DNA of 45,026 nucleotides, from contig ONKQ01000045.1 of NCBI GenBank assembly GCA_900318465.1, positions 1-45,026 on the forward strand, read 5' to 3'. The DNA is from an uncultured Bacteroidales bacterium (GTDB lineage: Bacteria; Bacteroidota; Bacteroidia; Bacteroidales; F082). Below, piece after piece: positions 1 to 10,100 of this stretch. Under the pieces are notes generated by a model that had not been told where the DNA came from, made no database searches, and worked only from the letters and a program-made list of their open reading frames with translations. How positions within the stretch are numbered: position 1 is the stretch's first letter; every line of letters begins with the position of its first letter. Made by a program: the position numbers and the translations under genes.

Positions 1-1917
1 GGCGTGGCATTCACCCGCAACCCCGCCACAGGCGACAACCAATTCTACGGCGAATGGCTGATTAACGCCCAAGGCGAAGACGTGGTGGCTGGTATCCGTA
101 CTCCCAACCCGTTGAACGACGACACCAAGAACGAGCAGAACAAGCACATGCACTCCATGCAGGAGCTGATGCCCGAGACTTATAAGGAACTCTGCGAGGT
201 GCGCCGCATCCTTGAAGAGAACTACCACGACATGCTCGACATCGAGTTCACCATCCAAGACGGCAAGCTCTACATGCTGCAATGCCGCGTTGGCAAGCGC
301 ACTGGCGTTGCCGCTCTGACCATGGCTCTCGACATGCTGAAGGAAGGCCTCATCGACGAAAAGGAAGTCGTCATGCGCCTCACCCCCGAGCAACTTGACG
401 AGCTGCTCCACCCCATCCTCGACGCTGCCGACGAGAAGAAGCACACCGTCATCGCCAAGGGTCTGCCCGCAGGTCCTGGTGGCGCTGTCGGTCGCATCGC
501 CCTCACCAGCGAGAAGGCCAAGGAATATCGTGCCGCTAAGGTGGCCAACATCCTGGTCCGTGAGGAAACCAACCCCGAAGACGTCGAAGGCATGCGTGCC
601 GCCGACGGAATCCTGACCGCCCGTGGCGGTATGACCTCACACGCCGCCCTCGTAGCCCGTGGTTGGGGTAAATGCTGCATCGTGGGCTGCGACGCCGTGA
701 AGATCGACCTCGAGAAGGGCATCGTGAAGATTGGTGACCAACAGTTCAAGGAAGGTGATGTCATCAGCTTGAATGGTTCCAAAGGTTGGGTCTATGCCGA
801 GCCCGTTGGTATGATCAACGCCACTGAGAACCCGCTGTTCCAGCAGTTCATGAAGTTGGTTGACAAGTACCGCAAGATGGGTGTCCGCACCAACGCCGAC
901 AACCCGGAAGATGCCCAAAACGCCGTCAACTTCGGTGCCGAAGGTATCGGTCTGTTCCGCATCGAGCACATGTTCTACGGCAAGAACAGCGAAGAGCCGT
1001 TAGCCAAGCTGCGCAACATGATCCTGGCCAACACCACCGAAGAGCGCGTGGCTGCCTTGGCTGAACTCGAGCCTTACATCAAGAACGCTGCCAAGGGCAC
1101 GCTGAAGGTCTTGAACGGCAAGCCGTTGACCTTCCGCTTGATGGACCCGCCCTTGCATGAGTTTGTGCCTCACACCGAAGAGAAGCAACGCGCCCTTGCC
1201 AAGGAACGTGGCATCAGCTTCGAGGAAATCAAGAAGCGCATCGACGCCCTCAACGAAGTGAACCCGATGATGGGCTTGCGTGGTGTCCGCCTCGGCATCG
1301 TCTATCCCGAGATCACCGAGACCCAGTTCCGCGCCCTTTTCCAGGCCACCGCTGAACTGATGACCGAGGGCTTTGACCCGCATCTGGAGATCATGGTTCC
1401 GCTGACCATCAACGTCAAGGAGCTTGAGCACCAGAAGGCCATCGCCAACCGCGTGAAGGCTGAAGTGGAAGCCAAGTTCGGTGTCAAGATCAACTACATG
1501 TACGGCACCATGATTGAGATTCCTCGCGCTACTTTAGTGGCCGACCAGATCGCCAGCGTAGCCGAGTTCTTCAGCTTTGGCACCAACGACCTCACCCAAA
1601 TGACCTTCGGCTTCAGCCGCGACGACGTCAACGCTATCGTGAAGGACTACATCGAAGAGAAGATCATCCCTGCCGACCCGTTCAACACCCTCGACCAAGA
1701 AGGCGTTGGCCAACTCGTCAAGTTGGGTGTGCAGCGTGGCCGTAGCCAGCGCGCCAACCTCAAGTGCGGCGTCTGCGGTGAACACGGTGGCGATCCCGCT
1801 TCGGTCCACTTCTTCTACAAGGCCGGTTTGAACTACGTGAGCTGCTCGCCGTTCCGCGTGCCCGTCGCACGTCTGGCTGCTGCTCAAGCCGCTATTGAGG
1901 AAGAGAGAGCAAAGTAA
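1..1917 (+). CDS. ppdK: Pyruvate, phosphate dikinase, C-terminal part (5' end outside window)
   Basis: Interconverts pyruvate, ATP and phosphate with PEP, AMP and pyrophosphate in the cytoplasm; in anaerobes it often works in the glycolytic direction. The reading frame is open from base 1, so the first codon seen is internal and the N-terminal ATP-grasp part is mostly missing: about 638 residues remain of a family length near 880-900. Visible landmarks are the end of the nucleotide-binding domain (GVAFTRNPATG at the start), the swivelling phosphohistidine domain with GGMTSHAALVARG (phospho-acceptor His at 640-642), and the PEP/pyruvate barrel ending in CGVCGEHGG, whose second Cys at 1774-1776 matches the family's catalytic cysteine. 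G/C-rich third positions suggest high expression. A strong terminator follows. The family assignment is very secure. Confidence 0.97.
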   Translation, partial: GVAFTRNPATGDNQFYGEWLINAQGEDVVAGIRTPNPLNDDTKNEQNKHMHSMQELMPETYKELCEVRRILEENYHDMLDIEFTIQDGKLYMLQCRVGKRTGVAALTMALDMLKEGLIDEKEVVMRLTPEQLDELLHPILDAADEKKHTVIAKGLPAGPGGAVGRIALTSEKAKEYRAAKVANILVREETNPEDVEGMRAADGILTARGGMTSHAALVARGWGKCCIVGCDAVKIDLEKGIVKIGDQQFKEGDVISLNGSKGWVYAEPVGMINATENPLFQQFMKLVDKYRKMGVRTNADNPEDAQNAVNFGAEGIGLFRIEHMFYGKNSEEPLAKLRNMILANTTEERVAALAELEPYIKNAAKGTLKVLNGKPLTFRLMDPPLHEFVPHTEEKQRALAKERGISFEEIKKRIDALNEVNPMMGLRGVRLGIVYPEITETQFRALFQATAELMTEGFDPHLEIMVPLTINVKELEHQKAIANRVKAEVEAKFGVKINYMYGTMIEIPRATLVADQIASVAEFFSFGTNDLTQMTFGFSRDDVNAIVKDYIEEKIIPADPFNTLDQEGVGQLVKLGVQRGRSQRANLKCGVCGEHGGDPASVHFFYKAGLNYVSCSPFRVPVARLAAAQAAIEEERAK

Positions 1918-1930
1918 GAATGCTGAATAC

Positions 1931-1965
1931 AGAATTAAGAATGCAGAATTAAGAATGCAGAATTA
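1931..1965. repeat. 14-bp tandem repeat (AGAATTAAGAATGC)
   Basis: Two perfect 14-bp units at 1931-1944 and 1945-1958 are followed by a partial third. The 16-mer GAATTAAGAATGCAGA found here twice recurs exactly at 27295-27310, so this is a dispersed repeat family. It sits between the ppdK stop codon and its terminator. Function unknown. Confidence 0.85.
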
Positions 1966-1986
1966 TTGGTTCTGCTTTCAAAACAG

Positions 1987-2018
1987 AGAGCCTTCGGAAA
2001 CGGAGGCTCTTTTTTTTT
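1987..2018 (+). terminator. Intrinsic terminator of ppdK
   Basis: A 10-bp stem, AGAGCCTTCG (1987-1996) with CGGAGGCTCT (2001-2010) including one T-G wobble, is capped by a GAAA tetraloop and followed by eight T residues (2011-2018). It separates ppdK from the protease cluster. Confidence 0.93.
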
Positions 2019-2044
2019 GAAAAATTGCAAATAAAACGGAATTT

Positions 2045-2076
2045 TTGTTACTGAAATAAAATAATTCTTATTTTTG
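2045..2076 (+). promoter_or_regulatory. Bacteroidota-type promoter for the first C10 protease
   Basis: TTG at 2045-2047, a 21-base gap, then TATTTTTG at 2069-2076, fitting the TAnnTTTG -7 element. Transcription would begin near 2082, which rules out the TTG codon at 2074 as a start and supports ATG 2104. Confidence 0.65.
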
Positions 2077-2103
2077 CGGAACAGAAAAAGATGCATCCAT
2101 CTC

Positions 2104-3744
2104 ATGAAAAAGCTTCTCGTCATAGCATTTGTTTTGCTTTTCGCCCAACTCCAAGCACAGGTAAAGATTGAGGAAACCGAAGCCCGCGCCTCTGCCGAGC
2201 GTTTCATCAAGCAACAGGGCAAAGTCAATGTTCGTGCTTTGACGTTGAACGAGGAAATCAAAAGCAAACAGTCAGGCCAGACCAACCTTTATGTGTTTTC
2301 CATCGAGCCAAAAGGGTTCGTCATCGTTTCTGCGTTAGGCGACATCCTCGCCTACTCTCTCGTTTCCAACATGCCTTCCAGCAACACCCTCCCTGACCAC
2401 ATTACCTATTGGCTCAACCTTTACAATGCACAGACGGATTATCTCATCGAACATCCACAACAAAGAAGAAAACCTAACAGAAGCAAAAAAGAAGTTGAAC
2501 CACTACTGACTTCAGTTTGGGGGCAAGGATGTTATTTTAATGAAGCCTGTCCTTATGACACTTCGGGGTATTGCCAGCATTCTCCGGCGGGTTGTGTTCC
2601 TATTGCCATGGCACAAATCATGTATTACCACAAGCGTCCGCTTAATGGCAATGGATCATTAGCCTATTCATGCCCTCCATACGGTACACTTTCCGCTGAC
2701 TTTGGCAATACCTCATACCTATGGGAAAAAATGTGCGACACCCTCCATGAAAGCAATCCCGCCGTCGCAGCCTTGGTTTCCCATTGTGGCATCAGCGCAA
2801 AAACGCATTATGGCACCCACTCCAGTTCAGCGAGTAGCATCAATGCAGCCAATGCATTCATCCGGTATTTCTATTACCCTAATGCCACCTTATTACGCAG
2901 AAGCCATTGCAGCGATGAAGAATGGATCAATAGTATTAAGGAGGACCTCGACAATTCAATTCCCATATACTACGTCGGTTATTCCTCCGACGTGGGCGGC
3001 CACGCGTTTGTATGCGACGGCTATGACAGTCAGGGATTTTTCCATTTCAACTTTGGTTGGAACGGTAACGCTGACGGATACTTCACCATCAACAGTCCTT
3101 CGGGCCACGCCTTCTCCTACAACCAAACCATCATTCACCATCTGTATCCCGCGCCCGTCATCAACATCTATATAAAAGAGGAAATTTGCGAAGGCCAGAA
3201 CTACAACTTTTTCGGCAGGCAGCTCAATAAAGAAGGTCATTATTACACCTACAATAATAATAAGCTGCATGAGCTTGAACTGATTGTAAACTCATTACCC
3301 GACCTTCATTGCAACAATGACACCATTGTAGAATATGGGCATCCTCTCACGCTCAACGCTTTTGGTGCCGACAACTACCTTTGGTCAACGGGTGACACTA
3401 CCGATTGCATCACCATCATTCCAGAAAAGGACAACACCTATTCGGTTATCGGATATAATGCCCTTGGCTGTAGCAAAAAAGTTTGGGTTAAGGTTCAAGT
3501 ATCCCACAAAAATGCTGGTGAAATCATCCTTTTCCCAAATCCAGCCAATGACAAGGTGACTATCAACTCGTACCTTATCGATGCCGTGGAAATTCTGGAC
3601 CTCTATGGAACACTTATCGAACACGTCGACGCGAACCGTGAGGCCGTCGAAATCGATGTCAGCCATTACGCCAGCGGAATCTATTTCATCCATGTATCCC
3701 AAATGAAGAACCATTATTACACAAAACTGATCATTCAACATTAA
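2104..3744 (+). CDS. Secreted C10 (streptopain-like) cysteine protease with T9SS sorting domain, short form
   Basis: 546 residues. A signal peptide (MKKLLVIAFVLLFAQLQAQ) is followed by a propeptide-like region (about 20-130), a C10 papain-fold domain (about 140-350), one FFG-type repeat (about 356-395), an Ig-like segment containing YLWSTGDTT (about 400-465), and a type A T9SS sorting domain starting ILFPNPANDK (about 474-546). The catalytic pair is present: Cys164 in AGCVPIAMAQ and His300 in GGHAFVCDG, with the NFGWNG loop after it. In this family the zymogen self-cleaves and degrades extracellular protein; T9SS cargo is secreted or anchored at the surface. ATG 2104 was chosen because it begins the signal peptide and lies downstream of the promoter. 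It lacks the beta-helix carried by its two neighbours. The next gene is 27 bp away. Confidence 0.93.
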   Translation: MKKLLVIAFVLLFAQLQAQVKIEETEARASAERFIKQQGKVNVRALTLNEEIKSKQSGQTNLYVFSIEPKGFVIVSALGDILAYSLVSNMPSSNTLPDHITYWLNLYNAQTDYLIEHPQQRRKPNRSKKEVEPLLTSVWGQGCYFNEACPYDTSGYCQHSPAGCVPIAMAQIMYYHKRPLNGNGSLAYSCPPYGTLSADFGNTSYLWEKMCDTLHESNPAVAALVSHCGISAKTHYGTHSSSASSINAANAFIRYFYYPNATLLRRSHCSDEEWINSIKEDLDNSIPIYYVGYSSDVGGHAFVCDGYDSQGFFHFNFGWNGNADGYFTINSPSGHAFSYNQTIIHHLYPAPVINIYIKEEICEGQNYNFFGRQLNKEGHYYTYNNNKLHELELIVNSLPDLHCNNDTIVEYGHPLTLNAFGADNYLWSTGDTTDCITIIPEKDNTYSVIGYNALGCSKKVWVKVQVSHKNAGEIILFPNPANDKVTINSYLIDAVEILDLYGTLIEHVDANREAVEIDVSHYASGIYFIHVSQMKNHYYTKLIIQH

Positions 3745-3771
3745 ACTATTTACAAACCAACATACATTTCC

Positions 3772-6700
3772 ATGAAAAAGACTCTCCTCATAGCATTTGT
3801 TTTGCTTTTCGCCCAACTTCAAGCCCAAGAACGGATTGATGAAAGAGAAGCTTTTTCGGCTGCCGAACAGTTTCTTCAAAAAAACACCAAGTTGCAAAAT
3901 CCCCTAATGGCTTTAAGCGAAAAAATTGGCAGCAACCAATCATCAGGCCAGACCAACCTTTATGTGTTTTCCATTGAGCCACAAGGGTTTGTCATCGTTT
4001 CCGCTTTAGGCGACATCCTCGCTTATTCTCTCGTTTCCAACATGCCTTCCAGCAACACCCTCCCCGACCACATCACCTATTGGCTTAACCTCTACAATGA
4101 GTCCACCGACCAACTCGCCATGCATCCTGAACAAAGAAAGGAACCAACGAGAAGCCAAACGGCAGTTGAACCCTTGCTGACCTCTTGTTGGGGGCAAGGA
4201 TGCTACCACAACGCGGCTTGTCCCAACGACGAGCATGGCCCTTGCCAACACGTCTCGGCGGGTTGCGTGGCCATCGCGATGGCGCAAATCATGTATTTCC
4301 ACAAGCAGCCAGTGGTGGGAAAAGGGTCAGTGACCTATTCCTGTTCGCCTTACGGCACCCTATCGGCCAATTTCGGACAAACTGTATACCGTTGGGAAGA
4401 CATGGCCGACACGCTCCACGAAAGCAATCCAGCCGTCGCCAAACTGGTTTTGCATTGTGGCATTGCGGTCAATATGCAATATGGCGCACACCTCAGCCTT
4501 GCCGGCAACCCTAAAGCACTCACTGCCTTACGCCAAAACTTCGTCTACCCCCATGCAAAATTGTTGCAACGCGGCAACCTTGCCGATGAAGAATGGCTCA
4601 ACTTGATTGCCAACGATCTCGACCTTGGCCGTCCCGTTTATTATGCCGGCAACTCCGATTTGGGAGGCCATGCCTTTGTTTGCGATGGCTACGACAGTAA
4701 CGGATTGTTCCATTTCAACTTTGGCTGGGATGGCGTGGCAGACGGCTATTACACCCTAAACGACCCATACGGTTTTTCAAGGCGGCAAGCCATCATCCAC
4801 AACATCTATTCTGCCAACAACATACCCATCAACAGCGACGAGCATGGCATTATTTACGTTTCCCAAGACGGTACAGGCGATGGCTCTTCATGGGCAAACG
4901 CCACCTCGGAACTCCAATTGGCCATCTTCAAGTCAATGGTAGACAGCACCTGCATCTGGGTTAAGCAAGGCACTTATTATGGAATGCCATACGATGAATA
5001 CGCATTCACTTTGGTAGACAAATGCAGAATGTATGGAGGCTTCAAAGGCGACGAGCCATTCGGCTACGACCTGTCATTGCGCGATTTTGAAACCCATCCC
5101 ACCATCTTGGACGGCAACCAATCGCAAGGCGTAGTTGAAGTAACTGCCACTTTCGACGGCAACTCCGTCCTCATCGATGGCTTCACCCTACAAAACGGCA
5201 ACGCATCGCAAGGTGGAGGCATATTCATTAATGGGAGCGCAATGGTCAGGAACTGCATAATAACCAACAACAATGCAAGCAACGGAGGAGGAATCATGCA
5301 GCGCACCGAAAGTCCTGTCAGCGTCGTTATTGAGCACTGCGAGATTTTCAACAATTCGGCATCAAAAGGCGGAGGCGTTTATGATTTGGGCAATGCCACC
5401 TATCAGCACTGCCAAATACATCACAATACGGCAAGGCAAAATGGTGGAGGCCTAATGTGCAACAACAGCAACAACAATGAACAAAGCGTTTTCGTCGGCT
5501 GTACCGTTTGCAACAACACCGCCCAAGCTGGCGGAGGACTCTATTCAGGCACTTCAAAAGCCACTTTCTGGAGTTGCATTTTCAACAACAACACAGCCCA
5601 AACAGGTGGTGGCTGCGAATTGGCAAAAAACGCCAAACTCTACAACTGCACCATCGTCAAAAACGAAGCGGAAGTCAACTACGGAGGAGTGTGCAACAGC
5701 CAACCTATAGATAAGAATTACATTATGAATTGCATCATCTGGGGCAATGTCAGCCAAGGCGAAAACGCCCAAATCTGGCCTAACGATTGCTGTTCCCATT
5801 GCGCCATCGAGAATGATGCATCAGAAACAGAATCCAATTTCAAAGCCGAAGCCCAAAACAATGGAAATTTGCCACGTTTCTATGTCAGGTTCCACAACCC
5901 CGGCGATACGGCGGGAAGCACTGGACATGGCAGCGACTGGCGACTACTACCCAACAGCCTTTGCATCAATCGTGGCATCGCAATCGCCAACCAGCCCGCC
6001 ACCGATTTGGACGGAAACCCTCGCTGCCAACATGGTAAAATCGACCTCGGTGCCTATGAATCAAATACAGCCACACAGTTCATCGATGCCTACCTGTGCG
6101 AAAGCGACGACCCATACTATTTCCAGGACTCACTCATTGCAGAATCTGGGTTTTACACTTTCCTGCACCACAGCAGCCCCTTCGATACGCTGGTCGTTAT
6201 CCACATGCAATCGCCGCCGCCCTCGATTTTCTACACGGAGGAAATCTGCGAAAACGAGACCTTTGATTTCTTTGGCACAATGCTCAACGAATCAGGGCGA
6301 TATTCCGCAACCATAAACTGCATCACTTACGAGCTTGATTTGTCCATAAAGCCATTGGATCATGTGAACATGGAAGAAGAAATCTGCAAAGGCGAGACTT
6401 ACGACTTCTTTGGAACGCCACTCACCCAAGCAGGAACCTACTATGATACAGTGGATTGTATCGTCTACAAGCTATGTCTCGACATCAAGCCAACAGGTTT
6501 CTATCACATGGAAAAGACCATCTGCGAAGGCGAAACTTACGACTTCTTTGGCCGTATTCTCAACCAATATGGACATTATTTCAAGACAATTGATTGTCAG
6601 CACTATGAACTTGACCTGACCGTAAACCCCAAGCCCGTGCTTCGTTGCAGCAACGACACTCTTGTGGAATACGGCAACCCCGTCTATCTTTATGCTTCAG

Positions 6701-7077
6701 GTGCCGATTCCTACCTTTGGTCGACGGGCGAAACCAACGATAGCATCCTCGTTTACCCATTTACGGATAGAGCATACACCGTTACTGGATTTCTTCAAGA
6801 CGGATGTAGCAACACCGCCTCTATCATGGTGAAAATAATCAACGAAGCCGACGAAATAGTGCTGTATCCCAACCCAGCCGACAGCAAAACAGAAATCTAC
6901 AAGCCGCTCATCGACGAGGTGGAAGTGTTCGACCTACTGGGTGTGCGCATAGATCGCATCGACACCAATCGCCAATTGGTTGAGTTGGACGTCAGCCATT
7001 ACACCAATGGGGTTTATATCGTCCACATCAGATGCCTCAACAACCATTATTTCCAGAAACTCGTCGTCAGGCATTGA
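3772..7077 (+). CDS. Secreted C10 cysteine protease fused to beta-helix, FFG repeats and T9SS domain (paralogue 2)
   Basis: 1101 residues. Order: signal peptide nearly identical to the previous gene's; propeptide; C10 domain with Cys165 (AGCVAIAMAQ) and His300 (GGHAFVCDG); a parallel beta-helix region (about 359-758) rich in GGG turns and closing with the DLDGNPR...DLGAYES signature of choice-of-anchor Q proteins; three clear 45-residue repeats built on ICxxETxDFFGT (about 820-953) plus a degenerate copy before them; an Ig-like YLWSTGET segment; and a T9SS type A domain from VLYPNPADSK (about 1028). Protease and beta-helix in one chain suggests a surface enzyme with its own adhesin or glycan-binding part; that role is inference. 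No terminator separates it from the preceding gene. Confidence 0.92.
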   Translation: MKKTLLIAFVLLFAQLQAQERIDEREAFSAAEQFLQKNTKLQNPLMALSEKIGSNQSSGQTNLYVFSIEPQGFVIVSALGDILAYSLVSNMPSSNTLPDHITYWLNLYNESTDQLAMHPEQRKEPTRSQTAVEPLLTSCWGQGCYHNAACPNDEHGPCQHVSAGCVAIAMAQIMYFHKQPVVGKGSVTYSCSPYGTLSANFGQTVYRWEDMADTLHESNPAVAKLVLHCGIAVNMQYGAHLSLAGNPKALTALRQNFVYPHAKLLQRGNLADEEWLNLIANDLDLGRPVYYAGNSDLGGHAFVCDGYDSNGLFHFNFGWDGVADGYYTLNDPYGFSRRQAIIHNIYSANNIPINSDEHGIIYVSQDGTGDGSSWANATSELQLAIFKSMVDSTCIWVKQGTYYGMPYDEYAFTLVDKCRMYGGFKGDEPFGYDLSLRDFETHPTILDGNQSQGVVEVTATFDGNSVLIDGFTLQNGNASQGGGIFINGSAMVRNCIITNNNASNGGGIMQRTESPVSVVIEHCEIFNNSASKGGGVYDLGNATYQHCQIHHNTARQNGGGLMCNNSNNNEQSVFVGCTVCNNTAQAGGGLYSGTSKATFWSCIFNNNTAQTGGGCELAKNAKLYNCTIVKNEAEVNYGGVCNSQPIDKNYIMNCIIWGNVSQGENAQIWPNDCCSHCAIENDASETESNFKAEAQNNGNLPRFYVRFHNPGDTAGSTGHGSDWRLLPNSLCINRGIAIANQPATDLDGNPRCQHGKIDLGAYESNTATQFIDAYLCESDDPYYFQDSLIAESGFYTFLHHSSPFDTLVVIHMQSPPPSIFYTEEICENETFDFFGTMLNESGRYSATINCITYELDLSIKPLDHVNMEEEICKGETYDFFGTPLTQAGTYYDTVDCIVYKLCLDIKPTGFYHMEKTICEGETYDFFGRILNQYGHYFKTIDCQHYELDLTVNPKPVLRCSNDTLVEYGNPVYLYASGADSYLWSTGETNDSILVYPFTDRAYTVTGFLQDGCSNTASIMVKIINEADEIVLYPNPADSKTEIYKPLIDEVEVFDLLGVRIDRIDTNRQLVELDVSHYTNGVYIVHIRCLNNHYFQKLVVRH
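6991..7067 (+). repeat. 77-bp perfect direct repeat, copy 1 (T9SS tail of paralogue 2)
   Basis: Identical base for base to 10336-10412 and at the same place in the paralogous gene, encoding the final beta-strands of the sorting domain. The sequences differ just outside it (GAGTTGGAC against AAGCTGGAT upstream). Such identity inside otherwise diverged genes suggests recent gene conversion. Confidence 0.95.
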
Positions 7078-7102
7078 CAATCACTGTTTCCATAAAAAAC
7101 AA

Positions 7103-7110
7103 TATCTTTG
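7103..7110 (+). promoter_or_regulatory. Possible -7 element before the third C10 protease
   Basis: TATCTTTG fits TAnnTTTG, but it lies only 9 bases before ATG 7120 and has no well-spaced TTG upstream. A transcript from it would have almost no leader. Read-through from the upstream protease genes is an alternative. Confidence 0.35.
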
Positions 7111-7119
7111 CACCTTAGA

Positions 7120-10100
7120 ATGAAAAAACTTCTCGTCATAGTATTATTAATGTGCATTGCCCAACTCAAAGCGCAGGTAAGGGTTGGGGAAGCCGAAGCC
7201 CACGCCACTGCCGAGTGTTTCATCAAGCAACAGGGCAAAGTCAATGTTAATGCTTTGGCTTTGAGCGAGGAAATCAAAAGCAGACAATCGAGCCAGACCA
7301 ATCTTTATGTGTTTTCCATTGAGCCACAAGGGTTTGTCATCGTTTCCGCGTTAGGCGACGTACTTGCCTACTCTCTCGTTTCCAACATGCCACCTGTCAA
7401 CACTCTCCCCGACCACATCACCTATTGGCTCAACCTCTACAATGAGTCCACCGACCAACTCGTCATGCACCCTGAACAAAGAAAGGGACCGACGAGAAGC
7501 CAAACGACAGTTGAACCCTTGCTGACCTCTTGTTGGGGGCAAGGATGCTACCATAACGAAGCGTGTCCGAGCGAGGCATCCGGTCCATGCTATCATGTCG
7601 AGGCGGGATGTGTGGCTATCGCTATGGCGCAAATCATGTATTTTCACAAGTCGCCTATCACAGGAAACGGCGAGACAGCCTACACGTGTTCGCCTTACGG
7701 AACCTTGAGCGCCAATTTCGGGCAAACCACTTACCAATGGGACGAAATGGCCGACACACTACAAGAGAGCAACACCGCCGTTGCGACATTGGTCTACCAT
7801 TGCGGCATCTCCGTAAGAATGAAATACAGCTCCAATGGCAGCGGTGCCTATTCGCAGGATGTACCCGAGGCTCTACAGCAATATTTCTATTATCCTGCCG
7901 CATCCTATGTAAGAAGAGCAAATTATGACAATCAGCAATGGCAAAGAATCATCAGGAACAACCTCAACCAACAACATCCTGTTTACTATGCAGGTGCATC
8001 AAGCCTTGGAGGACATGCTTTCGTCTGCGACGGTTATGATGGCAACGGGATGTTTCATTTCAACTTCGGTTGGGACGGCGTGGCCGATGGCTATTATACG
8101 CTCGACTCACCATACGGTTTTTCAGATAATCAATCTATTGTCCACAACATTATCCCCATCGACAACATCCCCATCCATTCCGATAGTCACGGAATCATTT
8201 ATGTCGCCCCCGACGGCACAGGCGACGGCTCATCTTGGGAGCAAGCCACCTCAGGGCTTCAACTTGCCATATTAAAATCAACAATAGATAGCAGTTCCGT
8301 CTGGGTCAAGGAAGGCACTTACACAGGAAATCCCGACGAGGAGTTCGCCTTCACTCCCTTGGTAGGCTGTAGGCTTTATGGTGGCTTCAAGGGGGACGAG
8401 CCCTACGATTACGACCTGGCGCAAAGGGACTTTGAAGCACATCCAAGCATTTTGGACGGAAGCCAGAGACAAGGTGTAATAGGCGAAATATCTTATGGTA
8501 AAGACACCATCATCATTGACGGTTTCACCATTCAAAACGGTAATGCAGAGTATGGTGGAGGAATCCTATTGCAAAGCAACACGCAAATCAGAAAATGCAG
8601 ATTCTGTCACAACCATGCCCAATCATACGGAGGAGCCATTTCACAATATTACCTGACAAAACCCAGAACCATCCTCATCGAAGACTGTGAGTTTTTCGAC
8701 AACAAAGCAGATTATGGCGGAGCCATCGCCGACTATGGAAGCACATCTGTTTCTCGTTGCATTTTTCACGACAACCATGCCTTATCTGATGGAGGTGGTG
8801 CCTACTGCATCACCAATGTTGCACACAGTCACTATTTCAGCTGCACATTCAGCAACAACATAGCCCAACAAGGAGGCGGCATCGCCATCTTTACAGGCCG
8901 AGGTCCCACTTTCTGGAATTGTCTTATCAACAACAACACGGCACAAACCGGAGGCGGATGCTATTTGACAAAAAACACAGACCTCTATAATTGTACCATC
9001 GTAAAAAACGAGGGGACAGAGGCTTACGGAGGAGTTTATTTCAACAGCCCGGCAGACATCAGGAATTGCATCATTTGGGGCAATGTTTGCACAAATGGAG
9101 ACATCCAAATCGGACCACTTCAAACCTACACCTGCTGTGCCATTCAAGGCCAACCTACCGAGAAGGGCAACAATTTCAGCATAGCCCTTGAAAACGATGA
9201 TGATTCCACAGGGTTTTACGTTAGATTCAAGGACGCAGACGTCGCTGCCGGAAGCATCGGGCGCGATGGTGATTGGAGACTTCAGCCCAACAGTTTCTGC
9301 ATCGATCGTGGCGATAGTATTATTAACCAGCCCGAATTCGATTTGGACGGAAACCCGCGTTTCAGACACAAGAGCATCGACCTTGGTGCCTACGAATCGA
9401 ACACAATTGCCCATTTCATTGAAGCCATATATTGCGAGCATGACCCATACTATTACCAAGACTCTCTTATTCCAGGCATAGGCTATTATTCCTTCCTTTA
9501 CCCCGGCACCCAATACGACAGCCTTGTCATCCTTCACATGACAAACCCTCCCGCCACTATCTCTCACATAGAGGAGATTTGCGAAAACGAGACATTTGAT
9601 TTCTTTGGCACACCAATTGCCGAATCGGGTGTGTATTACAAAACCATCAATTGCATAACCCATGAACTGGAATTAAGCATTAAACCTTTGGATTACATTT
9701 CTATGCAAAAGACAATCTGCATAGATGAGACTTTCGATTTCAACGGCACAATACTCAACGAAACAGGAACCTATTACGACACTGTGGATTGTATCGCATA
9801 TAGGCTTGACCTTGATGTAGAGCCATTGGTCAGCCATCACTTGGAAGAATTTATCTGCAAAGGCGAGGCATACGACTTCTTCGGCCATGTTCTCCAAAAT
9901 GAAGGGCATTATCTTGAAACAATTGGATGTCACTCTTACGAGCTTGACCTGACTATCAACCAGCCCCCCATGATCCATTGCAGCAACGACACCATAGTAG
10001 AATTTGGCCATCCAGCTTTTTTGGTTGCTTCGGGAGCCGATTCCTATCTCTGGTCTACAGGCGACACCACAGACCGCATCATCGTCTACCCAAAGGAGAA

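Noticed and set aside
270-1887. Several minus-strand open frames of 60-170 codons inside ppdK
   Set aside because: They are antisense shadows of a G/C-rich, strongly coding gene. None shows a recognisable domain, and ppdK motifs continue across all of them.
5200-5700. Possible CRISPR-like or satellite pattern in the beta-helix coding region
   Set aside because: The recurring GGAGG-type bases come from glycine-rich turns in the protein. Spacing is irregular and there are no constant repeats with unique spacers.
8782-9663. A 293-codon minus-strand open frame inside the third protease gene
   Set aside because: The plus-strand beta-helix and repeats are plainly coding here. The antisense product is low-complexity, with no domain, promoter or start signal.
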